Origin: Coccinella septempunctata
Lineage: Eukaryota > Arthropoda > Insecta > Coleoptera > Coccinellidae
Length of the DNA: 64,000 nucleotides
NCBI RefSeq assembly: GCF_907165205.1
Contig: NC_058198.1
Span: 16,283,001-16,347,000, forward strand
Direction of reading: 5' to 3'
In this document: positions 21,817 through 32,626 of the stretch, piece after piece
Position numbering within the stretch: the first letter of the stretch is position 1
How the letters are laid out: the number at the start of each line of letters is the position of its first letter
Position numbers and translations under genes: made by a program
The notes under the pieces: model-generated
Databases searched by the model: none
Told to the model about the DNA's origin: nothing
The model's input: the letters and a program-made list of their open reading frames with translations, nothing else

Positions 21817-24800
21817 ATGTCGGAAAGAAATCAGCTAAGCCTCGGAAAACAGTCGCTGCCTGGGGATCGTCAGGGCACGTCTGGAGTTGGTGCTGGACGT
21901 GACAGCATGCGGGACACCAACGGCAGAACGCTGAGAAGGCGGGCGCCTGCCACACAAAAAGCTACGCCTTTAGACGAGGAGGTCATCGACGAGGAGAGAG
22001 TTCAGGTTGTCGGTCGCATAGGGATTCAAAGCTCGCAAGAGCACCCCGTAGTCGGAACCGGCAGCCGAAACAGGACAGCACAAAGGGAACGCCACAAGTG
22101 GACGCCCGAGCAGCATAGCCTGCTGTCTGCGCTATACAGAAGATCAGGACCCGACAGAAGGGGATACATGAATAGGCTGCATGGTCTGTGGTGCGAAAAT
22201 TGTCCAGACCTCAACTACATGACGCAGCAAAACCTGAGAGATCAGATCAGTCATCTCAAAAGAAGAGGAATCTTGCAGCGGTCTCGAGAGCAAGGAAGGT
22301 TGGAACAACAAGCTGAGGAGCAGGTGACAGATGCTTTGAGCCAACATCAGCAATTGACGGTTGACATAACTCAAGAACAAGCTGTAGCCCTTTTGAGTGA
22401 TATCGCGGGCCGAACCAGGACTGGTACACGCCCCAACAGGCCAATAACGGAACATGTGAGAGATGTTCCAGATATAGAACGCGCTGAAGAGCAGGTGACA
22501 GATGCTCCGGACCAACAACACCAAGCGATGACTCACAGAAGTGAAGCTGCAGCCCTGGAAGCAAGGCCAAGAACGGAACAAGTGAGAGAAGTTCCAGAGA
22601 TAGAACTAGCTGGAGAGCAGGTGACAGATGCTCCAGACCGACAGCAACAAAGGCCAAGGACAGTGAGAGATTCATCAGAGTTAGTCGACAATACAAAAGA
22701 GGCATTTGAGGCTGCCGTTGGAGACCCACTGATCAAACCCACCCGGATAAAATCAAGACACAAGGCTGAAGATCTAGCCGTTTTGAATAGCATCATTCAA
22801 GATCATCTTAACGAGACCTGTTCACTGGAAGAGGTGGAGGCTGCAGTGAGAGCAGCCGCTTATCTACTATGTCCACCGAAAAGTACAGCTGCGAATAATA
22901 ATAATAATAAGCATAGGAAAAGGCTGAATCGACTTGACATCAAAATAAAATCAATGAGGCAGCAGACATCTTGGTACCAATGTGTCATAGATGTTATGAA
23001 AGGAAAAACTAAACCGAGCAAGAGAATGAGGGAGATGATTGAGGAGCTTCGTGCTATACATGGTACTGTTAACTTGCCCACAGTCCATCTACTGAAGCAG
23101 AAAGCTGTAGATAAAATAAGATCACTGGCAGCAGCACGAAAGAAATTGATAAGGAGAAAAAGATGGATCGAAGATAACAACACCTTCACCGCGGAACCAT
23201 CGAAATTATTTCAACCTCAACAGCAAGAGGTGCAAAACCCACCATCACCTCAGGACGTCGAAGAGTTTTGGAAAAGCCTGTACGAACAACCAGCAAAAAC
23301 CAGGGATACTCCAGCACTTATCAGATTCCAGCAGATGTGTGATCAAACCCTACAGCAGAACGACGAACTTTCTGAAATATCAGCCGAAGATATTAGACAA
23401 GCCCTTAAGAACAAGAATGATTTCACAGCACCCGGACCAGACGGTATTCAGAACTACTGGTGGAAGAGCTTTCCGGCTACACATAAACACCTGGCAAGAT
23501 TATTCAGCGGAATACTGATTCGCCGTGAGCCCATTCCTTCATGGTTGGTGGAGGGTAGGACAGTGCTGATACCAAAATCAGGGGACTTAGGGCAACCCAA
23601 GAACTATCGCCCAATCACTTGCCTCAATACACTGTACAAGATACTCACAAGTGTTATTCAAGATCGAATTCTGAGGGTTATTGGACCAGTGTGGGACAGT
23701 ATCTACGAACAGAGGGGAGCAAAGAAAGGAGTGCAAGGATGCAAGGACAACTTGCTGATCGACAAGAGCGTATGCCTAGACGCCAGACATTACAAGCGCG
23801 ACCTACATACATCATGGTTAGACTACGCGAAAGCATTTGACACCTCGCCGCACGACCTGATCATACGGCTATTAAAAATGCTGAAAGTCCACCCTAACAT
23901 CATCCATGCGATAGAAAGCATCATTGCGTTGTGGAAAACGAAGTTTGCCATCCGAGCAGAGGGACGAACCGTTTATACGGGATGGGTGAGGTACAGAAGA
24001 GGAGTGTTCCAGGGAGATTCGCTAAGCCCGTTATTATTCTGCATAACACTCATGCCACTATCAATTGAGCTGAGGGCAAGCAGAATAGGATACAAGGCCG
24101 GTCCACCAGGCAGAAGGAACCACCTGATCTCCCATCTAATGTACGTGGACGACTTGAAACTCTACGCTCCCTCCAGGACCGCACTACAGCAACTATTGAA
24201 TATCGTTTCCGAGTACACCTCTGCAGTGGGAATGTCGTTTGGTTTGGACAAGTGTGCTGTTTTTCATCTCCGCAGGGGAAGGGTTGATGATCCAGGAGAA
24301 GATATCCAACTGGAAGATGGAATGACTTTTCGACGTCTGGAAGACGGAGAAACTTATAAGTTTCTCGGGATGAAACAGAGGGGAGTACTGGAGACAACCC
24401 AGATAAAGGACGCCTTATCAGCCAGCTACAAGAAGAAGCTGAGAGACATCTGGAAATCACAGCTGTCAGGAAAGAACAAAGTATCAGCTACAAATATGCT
24501 AGCCATCCCGATACTTACCTACTCTTTCGGGGTGGTAAATTGGACGGTGAACGAACTCCTCGATCTTGATAGGTCAACAAGAAAAACGATGAACATGAAT
24601 CGTAGCCTTCACCCAAATAGCTCGATTCAGAGGATATATCTTCCCCGAAGCCAGGGGGGTAGAGGATTGCAATGTTTGGAATATCAACACTATCAACAAA
24701 CATTGGAAACAGCAGTAAGGGTCCTAAGAAGTGAAGATCCGCTTCTGAAGTTTGTAGCTCAGCATGAACTCGCGAACCACGGAGCCTTCCTATTCCGAGC

Positions 24801-25728
24801 TGCACAGAGAGCCTTGGAGAAGCTCGGTATAACCGGCGTGTCGATCGATCCTGAGCGTGCTGGAGCACCGATCACTCAAGCGGACCAAAGAAGGCTAGCA
24901 AGACTGATCCGGAAGTCTCAGTCGAATACATTACTCGAACATCATATGAGTAAGAGCCTGCACTCCATATTTTTCAGGAGTTTAAAAGACCAAGATCTGT
25001 CGGAAGAATTGTCTTTCGCCTTTCTAAAGTCGGCTAGCCTTAAGTCAGAGACGGAGGGATTTGTGATGGCGTGTCAGGATGGAGTAATAAATACCAGATG
25101 GTATAAAAAGAACATCATGAAAATGGACACCCCAACAACGTGCAGAGCGTGCCATAGTCAACAAGAAACGATTATGCACATTCTTTCCGCCTGCAGAGTC
25201 CATGCTCCATCGGGGTATATAGAGAGACACAACGCGGCACTCCGAGTTCTCTACTTCCATCTGAGGGCGGCATATGAGATAGACAAAGAACCGGTGCTAC
25301 CATATGTGCCTCTGGAGATTGAAGCGGTGGTCCAGAACGAGAAAGCTCGAATATACTGGAACTATCCTGTCTCAACAACACGGCAGATCAATGCAATAAA
25401 GCCAGACATACTTCTTTTGGACAAAGAGCTGAAGGAATTGTTCGTCGTGGAATTCTCATCCCCTGCAGAAAACAACATGGTGATGAAGGAAGAGCAGAAA
25501 AGGCAAAAATACAAAGATCTTGTTTTCGAGCTTGGAACTATGTACCCGGGTCATAAAGTTAGGATGGTTGTACTGATCATAGGATGTCTCGGAGGAATGA
25601 GAGCCAACTACGTGGAAGAATTGAAGATTATTCCGGCCTGCAGATCTTGGGCCGAGATACTAGCGCACAGAATGCAGAAGGCGGTGTTGCTTGGGTCACT
25701 GCATATCATCAGATCCCATGAACTCTAG
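21817..25728 (+). CDS. Dong-B polyprotein: Myb-like region, reverse transcriptase, restriction-like endonuclease
   Basis: 1303 codons, intact. The ATG at 21817 is the first after the structured leader and is followed by the LPGDRQG motif also seen in Dong-A. Parts in order: a Myb-like tryptophan region around residue 95 (KWTPEQHSLL), acidic/Gln-rich repeats containing EQVTDA (about 165-275), a run of five Asn encoded by AAT (360-364), RT with PGPDG at 539, FQGDS at 731 and YVDD at 776-779, a thumb, a CX2CX8HX4C finger at 1109-1126, and the nuclease core with PD at 1196-1197 and VVEF ending in Glu 1212-Phe 1213. The protein should nick TAA-type target DNA and reverse-transcribe its own RNA there. 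With no stop or frameshift it is a candidate active copy. Confidence 0.9.
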   Translation: MSERNQLSLGKQSLPGDRQGTSGVGAGRDSMRDTNGRTLRRRAPATQKATPLDEEVIDEERVQVVGRIGIQSSQEHPVVGTGSRNRTAQRERHKWTPEQHSLLSALYRRSGPDRRGYMNRLHGLWCENCPDLNYMTQQNLRDQISHLKRRGILQRSREQGRLEQQAEEQVTDALSQHQQLTVDITQEQAVALLSDIAGRTRTGTRPNRPITEHVRDVPDIERAEEQVTDAPDQQHQAMTHRSEAAALEARPRTEQVREVPEIELAGEQVTDAPDRQQQRPRTVRDSSELVDNTKEAFEAAVGDPLIKPTRIKSRHKAEDLAVLNSIIQDHLNETCSLEEVEAAVRAAAYLLCPPKSTAANNNNNKHRKRLNRLDIKIKSMRQQTSWYQCVIDVMKGKTKPSKRMREMIEELRAIHGTVNLPTVHLLKQKAVDKIRSLAAARKKLIRRKRWIEDNNTFTAEPSKLFQPQQQEVQNPPSPQDVEEFWKSLYEQPAKTRDTPALIRFQQMCDQTLQQNDELSEISAEDIRQALKNKNDFTAPGPDGIQNYWWKSFPATHKHLARLFSGILIRREPIPSWLVEGRTVLIPKSGDLGQPKNYRPITCLNTLYKILTSVIQDRILRVIGPVWDSIYEQRGAKKGVQGCKDNLLIDKSVCLDARHYKRDLHTSWLDYAKAFDTSPHDLIIRLLKMLKVHPNIIHAIESIIALWKTKFAIRAEGRTVYTGWVRYRRGVFQGDSLSPLLFCITLMPLSIELRASRIGYKAGPPGRRNHLISHLMYVDDLKLYAPSRTALQQLLNIVSEYTSAVGMSFGLDKCAVFHLRRGRVDDPGEDIQLEDGMTFRRLEDGETYKFLGMKQRGVLETTQIKDALSASYKKKLRDIWKSQLSGKNKVSATNMLAIPILTYSFGVVNWTVNELLDLDRSTRKTMNMNRSLHPNSSIQRIYLPRSQGGRGLQCLEYQHYQQTLETAVRVLRSEDPLLKFVAQHELANHGAFLFRAAQRALEKLGITGVSIDPERAGAPITQADQRRLARLIRKSQSNTLLEHHMSKSLHSIFFRSLKDQDLSEELSFAFLKSASLKSETEGFVMACQDGVINTRWYKKNIMKMDTPTTCRACHSQQETIMHILSACRVHAPSGYIERHNAALRVLYFHLRAAYEIDKEPVLPYVPLEIEAVVQNEKARIYWNYPVSTTRQINAIKPDILLLDKELKELFVVEFSSPAENNMVMKEEQKRQKYKDLVFELGTMYPGHKVRMVVLIIGCLGGMRANYVEELKIIPACRSWAEILAHRMQKAVLLGSLHIIRSHEL

Positions 25729-25799
25729 ATGCCACTTGCAGCTCATCTCTTTTGTTAAGGGACGCTGCAAGGGCCGGACGAAGAACTTCTCCGTCGAAA

Positions 25800-25900
25800 G
25801 TGTGAGGGGTTTTTAGTGAGTAGCCAAACAAGATCTCGGAGTCTCACACTACCTAGAGTGCGGACCCTCTGGGTGCCCATAAAGGGTTTTCCCCTCACAC
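25800..25900 (+). other. 10-bp inverted repeat in the Dong-B 3' untranslated region
   Basis: GTGTGAGGGG (25800-25809) and CCCCTCACAC (25891-25900) are exact reverse complements flanking an 81-base loop, ending five bases before the A tail. Copy 2 keeps both arms at 28093-28102 and 28184-28193. A structured RNA end recognised by the RT is a plausible role. Confidence 0.6.
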
Positions 25901-25905
25901 GAAGG

Positions 25906-25950
<45 letters not shown>

Positions 25951-25952
<2 letters not shown>

Positions 25953-25960
25953 ATAATAAT
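25951..25960 (+). repeat. TAATAATAAT between two Dong-B copies
   Basis: Short TAA target sequence between the A tail of Dong-B copy 1 and the truncated start of copy 2. Confidence 0.75.
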
Positions 25961-25961
25961 G

Positions 25962-28226
25962 GTCTGAGGGTTATTGGACCAGTGTGGGACAGTATCTACG
26001 AACAGAGGGGAGCAAAGAAAGGAGTGCAAGGATGCAAGGACAACTTGCTGATCGACAAGAGCGTATGCCTAGACGCCAGACATTACAAGCGCGACCTACA
26101 TACATCATGGTTAGACTACGCGAAAGCATTTGACACCTCGCCGCACGACCTGATCATACGGCTATTAAAAATGCTGAAAGTCCACCCTAACATCATCCAT
26201 GCGATAGAAAGCATCATTGCGTTGTGGAAAACGAAGTTTGCCATCCGAGCAGAGGGACGAACCGTTTATACGGGATGGGTGAGGTACAGAAGAGGAGTGT
26301 TCCAGGGAGATTCGCTAAGCCCGTTATTATTCTGCATAACACTCATGCCACTATCAATTGAGCTGAGGGCAAGCAGAATAGGATACAAGGCCGGTCCACC
26401 AGGCAGAAGGAACCACCTGATCTCCCATCTAATGTACGTGGACGACTTGAAACTCTACGCTCCCTCCAGGACCGCACTACAGCAACTATTGAATATCGTT
26501 TCCGAGTACACCTCTGCAGTGGGAATGTCATTTGGTTTGGACAAGTGTGCTGTTTTTCATCTCCGCAGGGGAAGGGTTGATGATCCAGGAGAAGATATCC
26601 AACTGGAAGATGGAATGACTTTTCGACGTCTGGAAGACGGAGAAACTTATAAGTTTCTCGGGATGAAACAGAGGGGAGTACTGGAGACAACCCAGATAAA
26701 GGACGCCTTATCAGCCAGCTACAAGAAGAAGCTGAGAGACATCTGGAAATCACAGCTGTCAGGAAAGAACAAAGTATCAGCTACAAATATGCTAGCCATC
26801 CCGATACTTACCTACTCTTTCGGGGTGGTAAATTGGACGGTGAACGAACTCCTCGATCTTGATAGGTCAACAAGAAAAACGATGAACATGAATCGTAGCC
26901 TTCACCCAAATAGCTCGATTCAGAGGATATATCTTCCCCGAAGCCAGGGGGGTAGAGGATTGCAATGTTTGGAATATCAACACTATCAACAAACATTGGA
27001 AACAGCAGTAAGGGTCCTAAGAAGTGAAGATCCGCTTCTGAAGTTTGTAGCTCAGCATGAACTCGCGAACCACGGAGCCTTCCTATTCCGAGCTGCACAG
27101 AGAGCCTTGGAGAAGCTCGGTATAACCGGCGTGTCGATCGATCCTGAGCGTGCTGGAGCACCGATCACTCAAGCGGACCAAAGAAGGCTAGCAAGACTGA
27201 TCCGGAAGTCTCAGTCGAATACATTACTCGAACATCATATGAGTAAGAGCCTGCACTCCATATTTTTCAGGAGTTTAAAAGACCAAGATCTGTCGGAAGA
27301 ATTGTCTTTCGCCTTTCTAAAGTCGGCTAGCCTTAAGTCAGAGACGGAGGGATTTGTGATGGCGTGTCAGGATGGAGTAATAAATACCAGATGGTATAAA
27401 AAGAACATCATGAAAATGGACACCCCAACAACGTGCAGAGCGTGCCATAGTCAACAAGAAACGATTATGCACATTCTTTCCGCCTGCAGAGTCCATGCTC
27501 CATCGGGGTATATAGAGAGACACAACGCGGCACTCCGAGTTCTCTACTTCCATCTGAGGGCGGCATATGAGATAGACAAAGAACCGGTGCTACCATATGT
27601 GCCTCTGGAGATTGAAGCGGTGGTCCAGAACGAGAAAGCTCGAATATACTGGAACTATCCTGTCTCAACAACACGGCAGATCAATGCAATAAAGCCAGAC
27701 ATACTTCTTTTGGACAAAGAGCTGAAGGAATTGTTCGTCGTGGAATTCTCATCCCCTGCAGAAAACAACATGGTGATGAAGGAAGAGCAGAAAAGGCAAA
27801 AATACAAAGATCTTGTTTTCGAGCTTGGAACTATGTACCCGGGTCATAAAGTTAGGATGGTTGTACTGATCATAGGATGTCTCGGAGGAATGAGAGCCAA
27901 CTACGTGGAAGAATTGAAGATTATTCCGGCCTGCAGATCTTGGGCCGAGATACTAGCGCACAGAATGCAGAAGGCGGTGTTGCTTGGGTCACTGCATATC
28001 ATCAGATCCCATGAACTCTAGATGCCACTTGCAGCTCATCTATTTTGTTAAGGGACGCTGCAGGGGCCGGACGAAGAACTTCTCCGTCGAAAGTGTGAGG
28101 GGTTTTTAGTGAGTAGCCAAATAAGATCTCGGAGTCTCACACTACCTAGAGTGCGGACTATCTGGGTGCCCATAAAGGGTTTTCCCCTCACACGAAGGAA
28201 AAAAAAAAAAAAAAAACAAAAAAAAT
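25962..28226 (+). mobile_element. Dong-B copy 2, 5'-truncated
   Basis: It starts at CTGAGGGTTATTGG, equivalent to about 23671 in copy 1, and runs to an interrupted A tail at 28198-28226, then TAATAAT. It is almost identical to copy 1 throughout, which suggests both are recent. Confidence 0.88.
25964..28021 (+). CDS. Dong-B copy 2 partial RT/endonuclease ORF
   Basis: About 685 codons, open to the stop shared with copy 1. It begins inside the RT fingers/palm and keeps the AKAFDTSPHD, FQGDS and YVDD motifs, the C-terminal CCHC finger and the PD...E nuclease core. The N-terminal DNA-binding part and the first RT motifs are missing because of 5' truncation, which is typical of incomplete reverse transcription. 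Only occasional base differences from copy 1 are visible (for example G to A near 26529, silent). Confidence 0.85.
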   Translation: MRVIGPVWDSIYEQRGAKKGVQGCKDNLLIDKSVCLDARHYKRDLHTSWLDYAKAFDTSPHDLIIRLLKMLKVHPNIIHAIESIIALWKTKFAIRAEGRTVYTGWVRYRRGVFQGDSLSPLLFCITLMPLSIELRASRIGYKAGPPGRRNHLISHLMYVDDLKLYAPSRTALQQLLNIVSEYTSAVGMSFGLDKCAVFHLRRGRVDDPGEDIQLEDGMTFRRLEDGETYKFLGMKQRGVLETTQIKDALSASYKKKLRDIWKSQLSGKNKVSATNMLAIPILTYSFGVVNWTVNELLDLDRSTRKTMNMNRSLHPNSSIQRIYLPRSQGGRGLQCLEYQHYQQTLETAVRVLRSEDPLLKFVAQHELANHGAFLFRAAQRALEKLGITGVSIDPERAGAPITQADQRRLARLIRKSQSNTLLEHHMSKSLHSIFFRSLKDQDLSEELSFAFLKSASLKSETEGFVMACQDGVINTRWYKKNIMKMDTPTTCRACHSQQETIMHILSACRVHAPSGYIERHNAALRVLYFHLRAAYEIDKEPVLPYVPLEIEAVVQNEKARIYWNYPVSTTRQINAIKPDILLLDKELKELFVVEFSSPAENNMVMKEEQKRQKYKDLVFELGTMYPGHKVRMVVLIIGCLGGMRANYVEELKIIPACRSWAEILAHRMQKAVLLGSLHIIRSHEL

Positions 28227-28233
28227 AATAATG
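28227..28233 (+). repeat. TAATAAT between Dong-B copy 2 and Dong-A copy 2
   Basis: Short TAA target remnant that marks the 5' end of the full-length Dong-A copy 2, which starts GTCTGGCC at 28234. Confidence 0.7.
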
Positions 28234-31200
28234 TCTGGCCTGCCTGGCAGCTATCTGGTAGATGGCCTGCCAGGTAGCCATCGTAACGACGTAGACGGTG
28301 CAGCCAGCCACGCCTGCTGTCCGCAGTCCCATTTCTTCTTCCTCTCTCTTTCACATCCTTCATAGGGGTGCTCTTTCTGCTCTCATTTCTCTACTCCTCA
28401 CCCAAACCGAGAAAGGGGAGCACAAACCCATGAAAATGGTGATTACGAGAAGCCTCGGAAACAAGTCGCTGCCTGGGGATCGTCAGGGCATGTCTGGAGC
28501 CGGCGCTGGACATGACAGCATGCGGGACGTCGGTGGCAGGATGTTGAGGAAGCGGGCTCCTGCTGCAAAACAAGCTACAGCTCCAAAGCAACAACAGCAA
28601 CCAACGAGTCCAATTCAATTGCCGACTCGAACCGCTGAAGGTGCTGCGCAGGATATTCAGCCAGTGCTCACCCAAGCGGGGTTAGTGAGAAAGCGCATGA
28701 AGTGGACAACGTCCATGAATGAAACTATTGTGCGCATATATAACTCCATCACGGGACTAGGGCAGAACACGAACAACTATAGGAAAAGGCTCCATGAGGA
28801 ATTCTGCATTGCCTACCCAAATGTCAATGTCACTGAACAACGAGTGGCAGACCAGTACCGCGTAATTCTGAGAAATGAACTAGTACCAACGGCCCGAATC
28901 GACGCAATTAAACGAGAACTTCAGCGTCCGCTAGCAATGGAGAATAACACCAACACCTCTGATGAAGTTCACATACCTGGGCAACAACACACAGAAGACA
29001 TTGATACTGAAAGTTCTTCTTGCAAAGCAAATGAGCCTGAACACCAGGACGATAGGGAAGAGCTCCACCGACAAGTTGACTCTGACATGAGGAGATACTT
29101 TGCCGAACTGGAAGGAACAGATCCTCTTCATCGAGTAGCACCTCCACGGCTCAATACATCCAAGAAACTGTCACTTATAATCGACATCTTGAATAAGGAC
29201 GTTTTACCTGAATACCTACAGAACGGAAGTTCATTGGAATATCTGCATCTAGTTTTTCACTGTGCAGCGCTAACGACAGCGAAAACCATAGGGGCAAAAA
29301 TTCGCGGAACGAGCAATGATGGTCCAAAATTACACAAATTACACGCGCCAGCATGGCAGAAACGTCTTCAACACAAAACAGAAAGGCTAAGAAGAGACAT
29401 TGGACGACTGACGGAGTACTTGAACGGGAATCGAGGAAGAAAGGTTGTGAAAGCTGCCAAAGAGATCATGGATAGAAACAGGACACACACAGAACGAGAG
29501 ACGGAGAATGCTACAGCTCACCATTGCCTCGACACTCTGAAGCAAAAATTAAGTCTGTATGCAGAACGCTTGAGGAGATATAAAAGCAATTATAGCCGGA
29601 AAAGAGACAATAATTCATTCGAAAAGTCGGAAGAATCTTTCTACCGGTCACTCACATCGTCGGATGGAGAGAATGGAAAGTTACCACCAAAGAAAGCCAT
29701 TGAACAATTCTGGACCGAACAATTATCAACGAAACCTCACTTCAATGCAGATACCGGATGGATTGAAGATGAAAAATCTGAAGCTATAAAATATGAGCCG
29801 ATGCAGCATGACATGATCACAATTGAAGAAGTAAAATCAGGTATCAGAGGACTGCACAACTGGAAAGCACCTGGGCCTGATGGATTACAGAACTTCTGGA
29901 TCAAGAAACTTTGGATCATGCATGACAAATTGACCTCCGCAATAAATGATGTCATTGCCTACATAGACTACAAAAAAGCATTCGATTCTATACCTCACGA
30001 ATGGCTCTTGACGATCTTGAAGATTTACAAGGTGGATCCCAATATTGTTAAGTTCCTGAAAAACGCCATGTCAACCTGGCGTACTAGTCTCCAAATGAAA
30101 GCAGCAGATTGCTCCATTACAACAGGACCTATTCCAATAAGACGCGGAATTTTCCAAGGAGACTCGCTGAGCCCTCTGTGGTTCTGCATGGCCCTGAATC
30201 CCTTGTCTCATAGATTGAATTCTACGGACTACGGATTTTCCATCAAGAGCGGGAGTAGAACTATGATGAAACTGAATCATCTCCTTTACATGGACGATTT
30301 GAAACTCTTCGCATCTACAAAAAACAAATCCAACTGATGCTGAAAATGGTGGAAGGATTCTCGGAAGACATCAAAATGAAGTTTGGACTAGAAAAATGTC
30401 GACTGCTAAACATAACGAGAGGGAAAATAGAAGATGGTACGTTCAAACTCAAGGAAGGTGCAGAAATTGAAGCATTAAAGGAAGGAGACACATACAAGTA
30501 TCTAGGCATAAAACAGGCAAGAAAAATCAATCAGACTCAGATGAAGAAAGAATTAACGGAGGAGTTTACCCGAAGATTGAGGAGGATAATGAGAACTGGT
30601 CTTAACAGCAAGAATCTGATAAAAGCGATTAACACCTACGCTTGCTCGGCGCTGAGCTATTCATTTGGTATTATCTCTTGGACGACCACCGATTTAGCAG
30701 CTTTACAGAGAAAAATAAGGACGATGCTGACTAAACACAATAAACATCACCCCAAAAGCTCAATAGAACGGACAGAGCTGCCACGACATCTTGGGGGTAG
30801 AGGAATTGTTGATTTGTCCAACCGTATGTCCCAGGAAATTGAAGGACTTCGAAACTATTTCTTGAGCAAGGCAGCTTCGTCAGAACTCCATCGAGTAGTT
30901 TGTGTTGCTGATACATCTACACCGTTAAAGCTATACCAGGATCACTTGGAAACCGTCGAACACTCTGCAGAAAGTAAAATGCAGAAACTGATTGGCAAAC
31001 CTTTGCATGGGAGGCACCAGAATGAGGTCAACCATGATTACGTCGACATATCTGCGTCGAACTACTGGCTGACTTCCGGAAGGTTGTTTCCTGAGACAGA
31101 GGGCTTCATGCTCGCCATCCAGGATCAGGTGATTCCAACAAGAAATTACATGAGATACATCGCCAAGGATGCCTCAGTGGCGGACGATAGCTGTCGTTAT

Positions 31201-31988
31201 GGCTGTGCGACACATGAAACTATCCAGCCATCACCGGGGGATGTCAGAAGTTCGCAGGCACGGAGTACAAAAATAGACATGATGCTGTTGCCAAGATTCT
31301 TCACCAAGAATTGGCACTAAAACACCAACTTCTAACTTCGAAAAGGATTCCTTATTACAATTACCATCCAGATGCTGTGCTGGAAAACGAACATCACAAG
31401 CTCTACTGGGATCGCACTGTTCTCACAGACCGGAAAATAACCCACAATAGACCAGACCTCATATTGCTCAATAAGGATGAGGACACAGCACTATTCATCG
31501 ACGTGGCAATTCCAAATAATAACAATCTTCTAGATAGACACACTGAAAAAATTTCAAAATATAGAGATCTCGAGGAACAAACCAGAAGACAGTGGAAGCG
31601 GAAAGATATAAAGACCATCCCTATTGTCATTTCATCTACAGGCCTGATACCGAAGAAACTACTGGAGAACTTGAGAAAACTTCAGTTGGACGAAAACATT
31701 TATAAAGTCATGCAGAAGGCGGTACTGCTCGGAAAGGCGAGAACTGTACGCAAGTACATGGGGAATGCAGAGGAACACCGTCTGCTCCGACAGGAAGTGC
31801 GGGTGGAGCAGGAATCCAACCTACAGCAGGAAGCCGAGGAGCGACCCGAACCCCACCACCACCACGAGCCCGAAAACCTGGAAAGGGCTCCAACAGAGCT
31901 TAATCCTTTTGATATCTCAGATATCTGGGTAAGTGAATTTTCCTCTGGAGAGGAGTGTGAAAGCCGCAAGGCTAAAGTCATAACATAA
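28234..31988 (+). mobile_element. Dong-A copy 2, with 5' end but internally deleted
   Basis: The only Dong-A copy here with its 5' end. A leader of about 196 bases contains repeated CTGCC/GGCAG elements (28234-28280) that could fold. It then has the whole ORF region, with a 297-bp deletion in RT and later frameshifts, and the 3' hairpins. It ends GTCATAACATAAT, directly followed by copy 3. Confidence 0.85.
28430..31960 (+). pseudogene. Dong-A full-length ORF, damaged
   Basis: I place the start at the ATG at 28430, just ahead of the SLGNKSLPGDRQG motif shared with Dong-B; an upstream in-frame ATG at 28298 lies in the leader. The N-terminal part has a Myb-like WTTSMNETIVRIYN region and an acidic linker. 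The RT then lacks exactly 297 bp (between TCATT and GCCTACATAGAC; 99 codons including the fingers motifs RPITCLPT), in frame. A frameshift near 30325 and another near 31230 follow; the last part (31311-31988) is open in a third segment. The finger and nuclease core are still recognisable. Not functional. Confidence 0.82.
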
Positions 31989-32626
31989 TAGAATAACACC
32001 AACATCTCTGATGAAATTCACATGCCTGGGCAACAACAGGCAGAAGTAACTGATACTGAAAGTCCATCTTGCAACGCAAGTGAGCCTGAACACCAGGACG
32101 ATAGGGAAGAGCTCCGCCGACAAGTTGACTCTGACATGAGGAGATACTTTGCCGAACTGGAAGGAACAGATCCTCTTCATCGAGTAGCACCTCCACGGCT
32201 CAATACATCCAAGAAACTGTCACTTATAATCGACATCTTGAATAAGGACGTTTTACCTGAATACCTACAGAACGGAAGTTCATTGGAATATCTGCATCTA
32301 GTTTTTCACTGTGCAGCGCTAACGACAGCGAAAACCATAGGGGCAAAAATTCGCCGAACGAGCAATGATGGTCCAAAATTACACAAATTACACGCGCCAG
32401 CATGGCAGAAACGTCTTCAACACAAAACAGAAAGGCTAAGAAGAGACATTGGACGACTGACGGAGTACTTGAACGGGAATCGAGGAAGAAAGGTTGTGAA
32501 AGCTGCCAAAGAGATCATGGATAGAAACAGGACACACACAGAACGAGAGACGGAGAATGCTACAGCTCACCATTGCCTCGACACTCTGAAGCAAAAATTA
32601 AGTCTGTATGCAGAACGCCTGAGGAG
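31989..32626 (+). pseudogene. Dong-A copy 3, 5' part, split by the LTR retrotransposon
   Basis: The sequence matches copy 2 from about 28940 (the linker downstream of the Myb-like region) to the point equivalent to about 29577, where the LTR element starts with TGTGACG. The rest of this copy is at 42765-45209. The frame (from an ATG at 32022) is open up to the insertion; the open frame that continues to 32696 runs into LTR sequence by chance. Confidence 0.85.

Larger units (their letters stand above)
21743..25950 (+). mobile_element. R4/Dong-like element Dong-B, copy 1, full length
   Basis: 4.2 kb between TAA tracts: a short structured 5' leader (two hairpins at 21743-21773), one long ORF, a 3' untranslated region with a 10-bp inverted repeat, a 45-base A tail and then TAATAATAAT. 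The reading frame is uninterrupted. It shares the layout and the N-terminal motif LPGDRQG-x-SG-x-GAG with Dong-A but is clearly a different family, with an A tail rather than TAA repeats. Confidence 0.88.
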
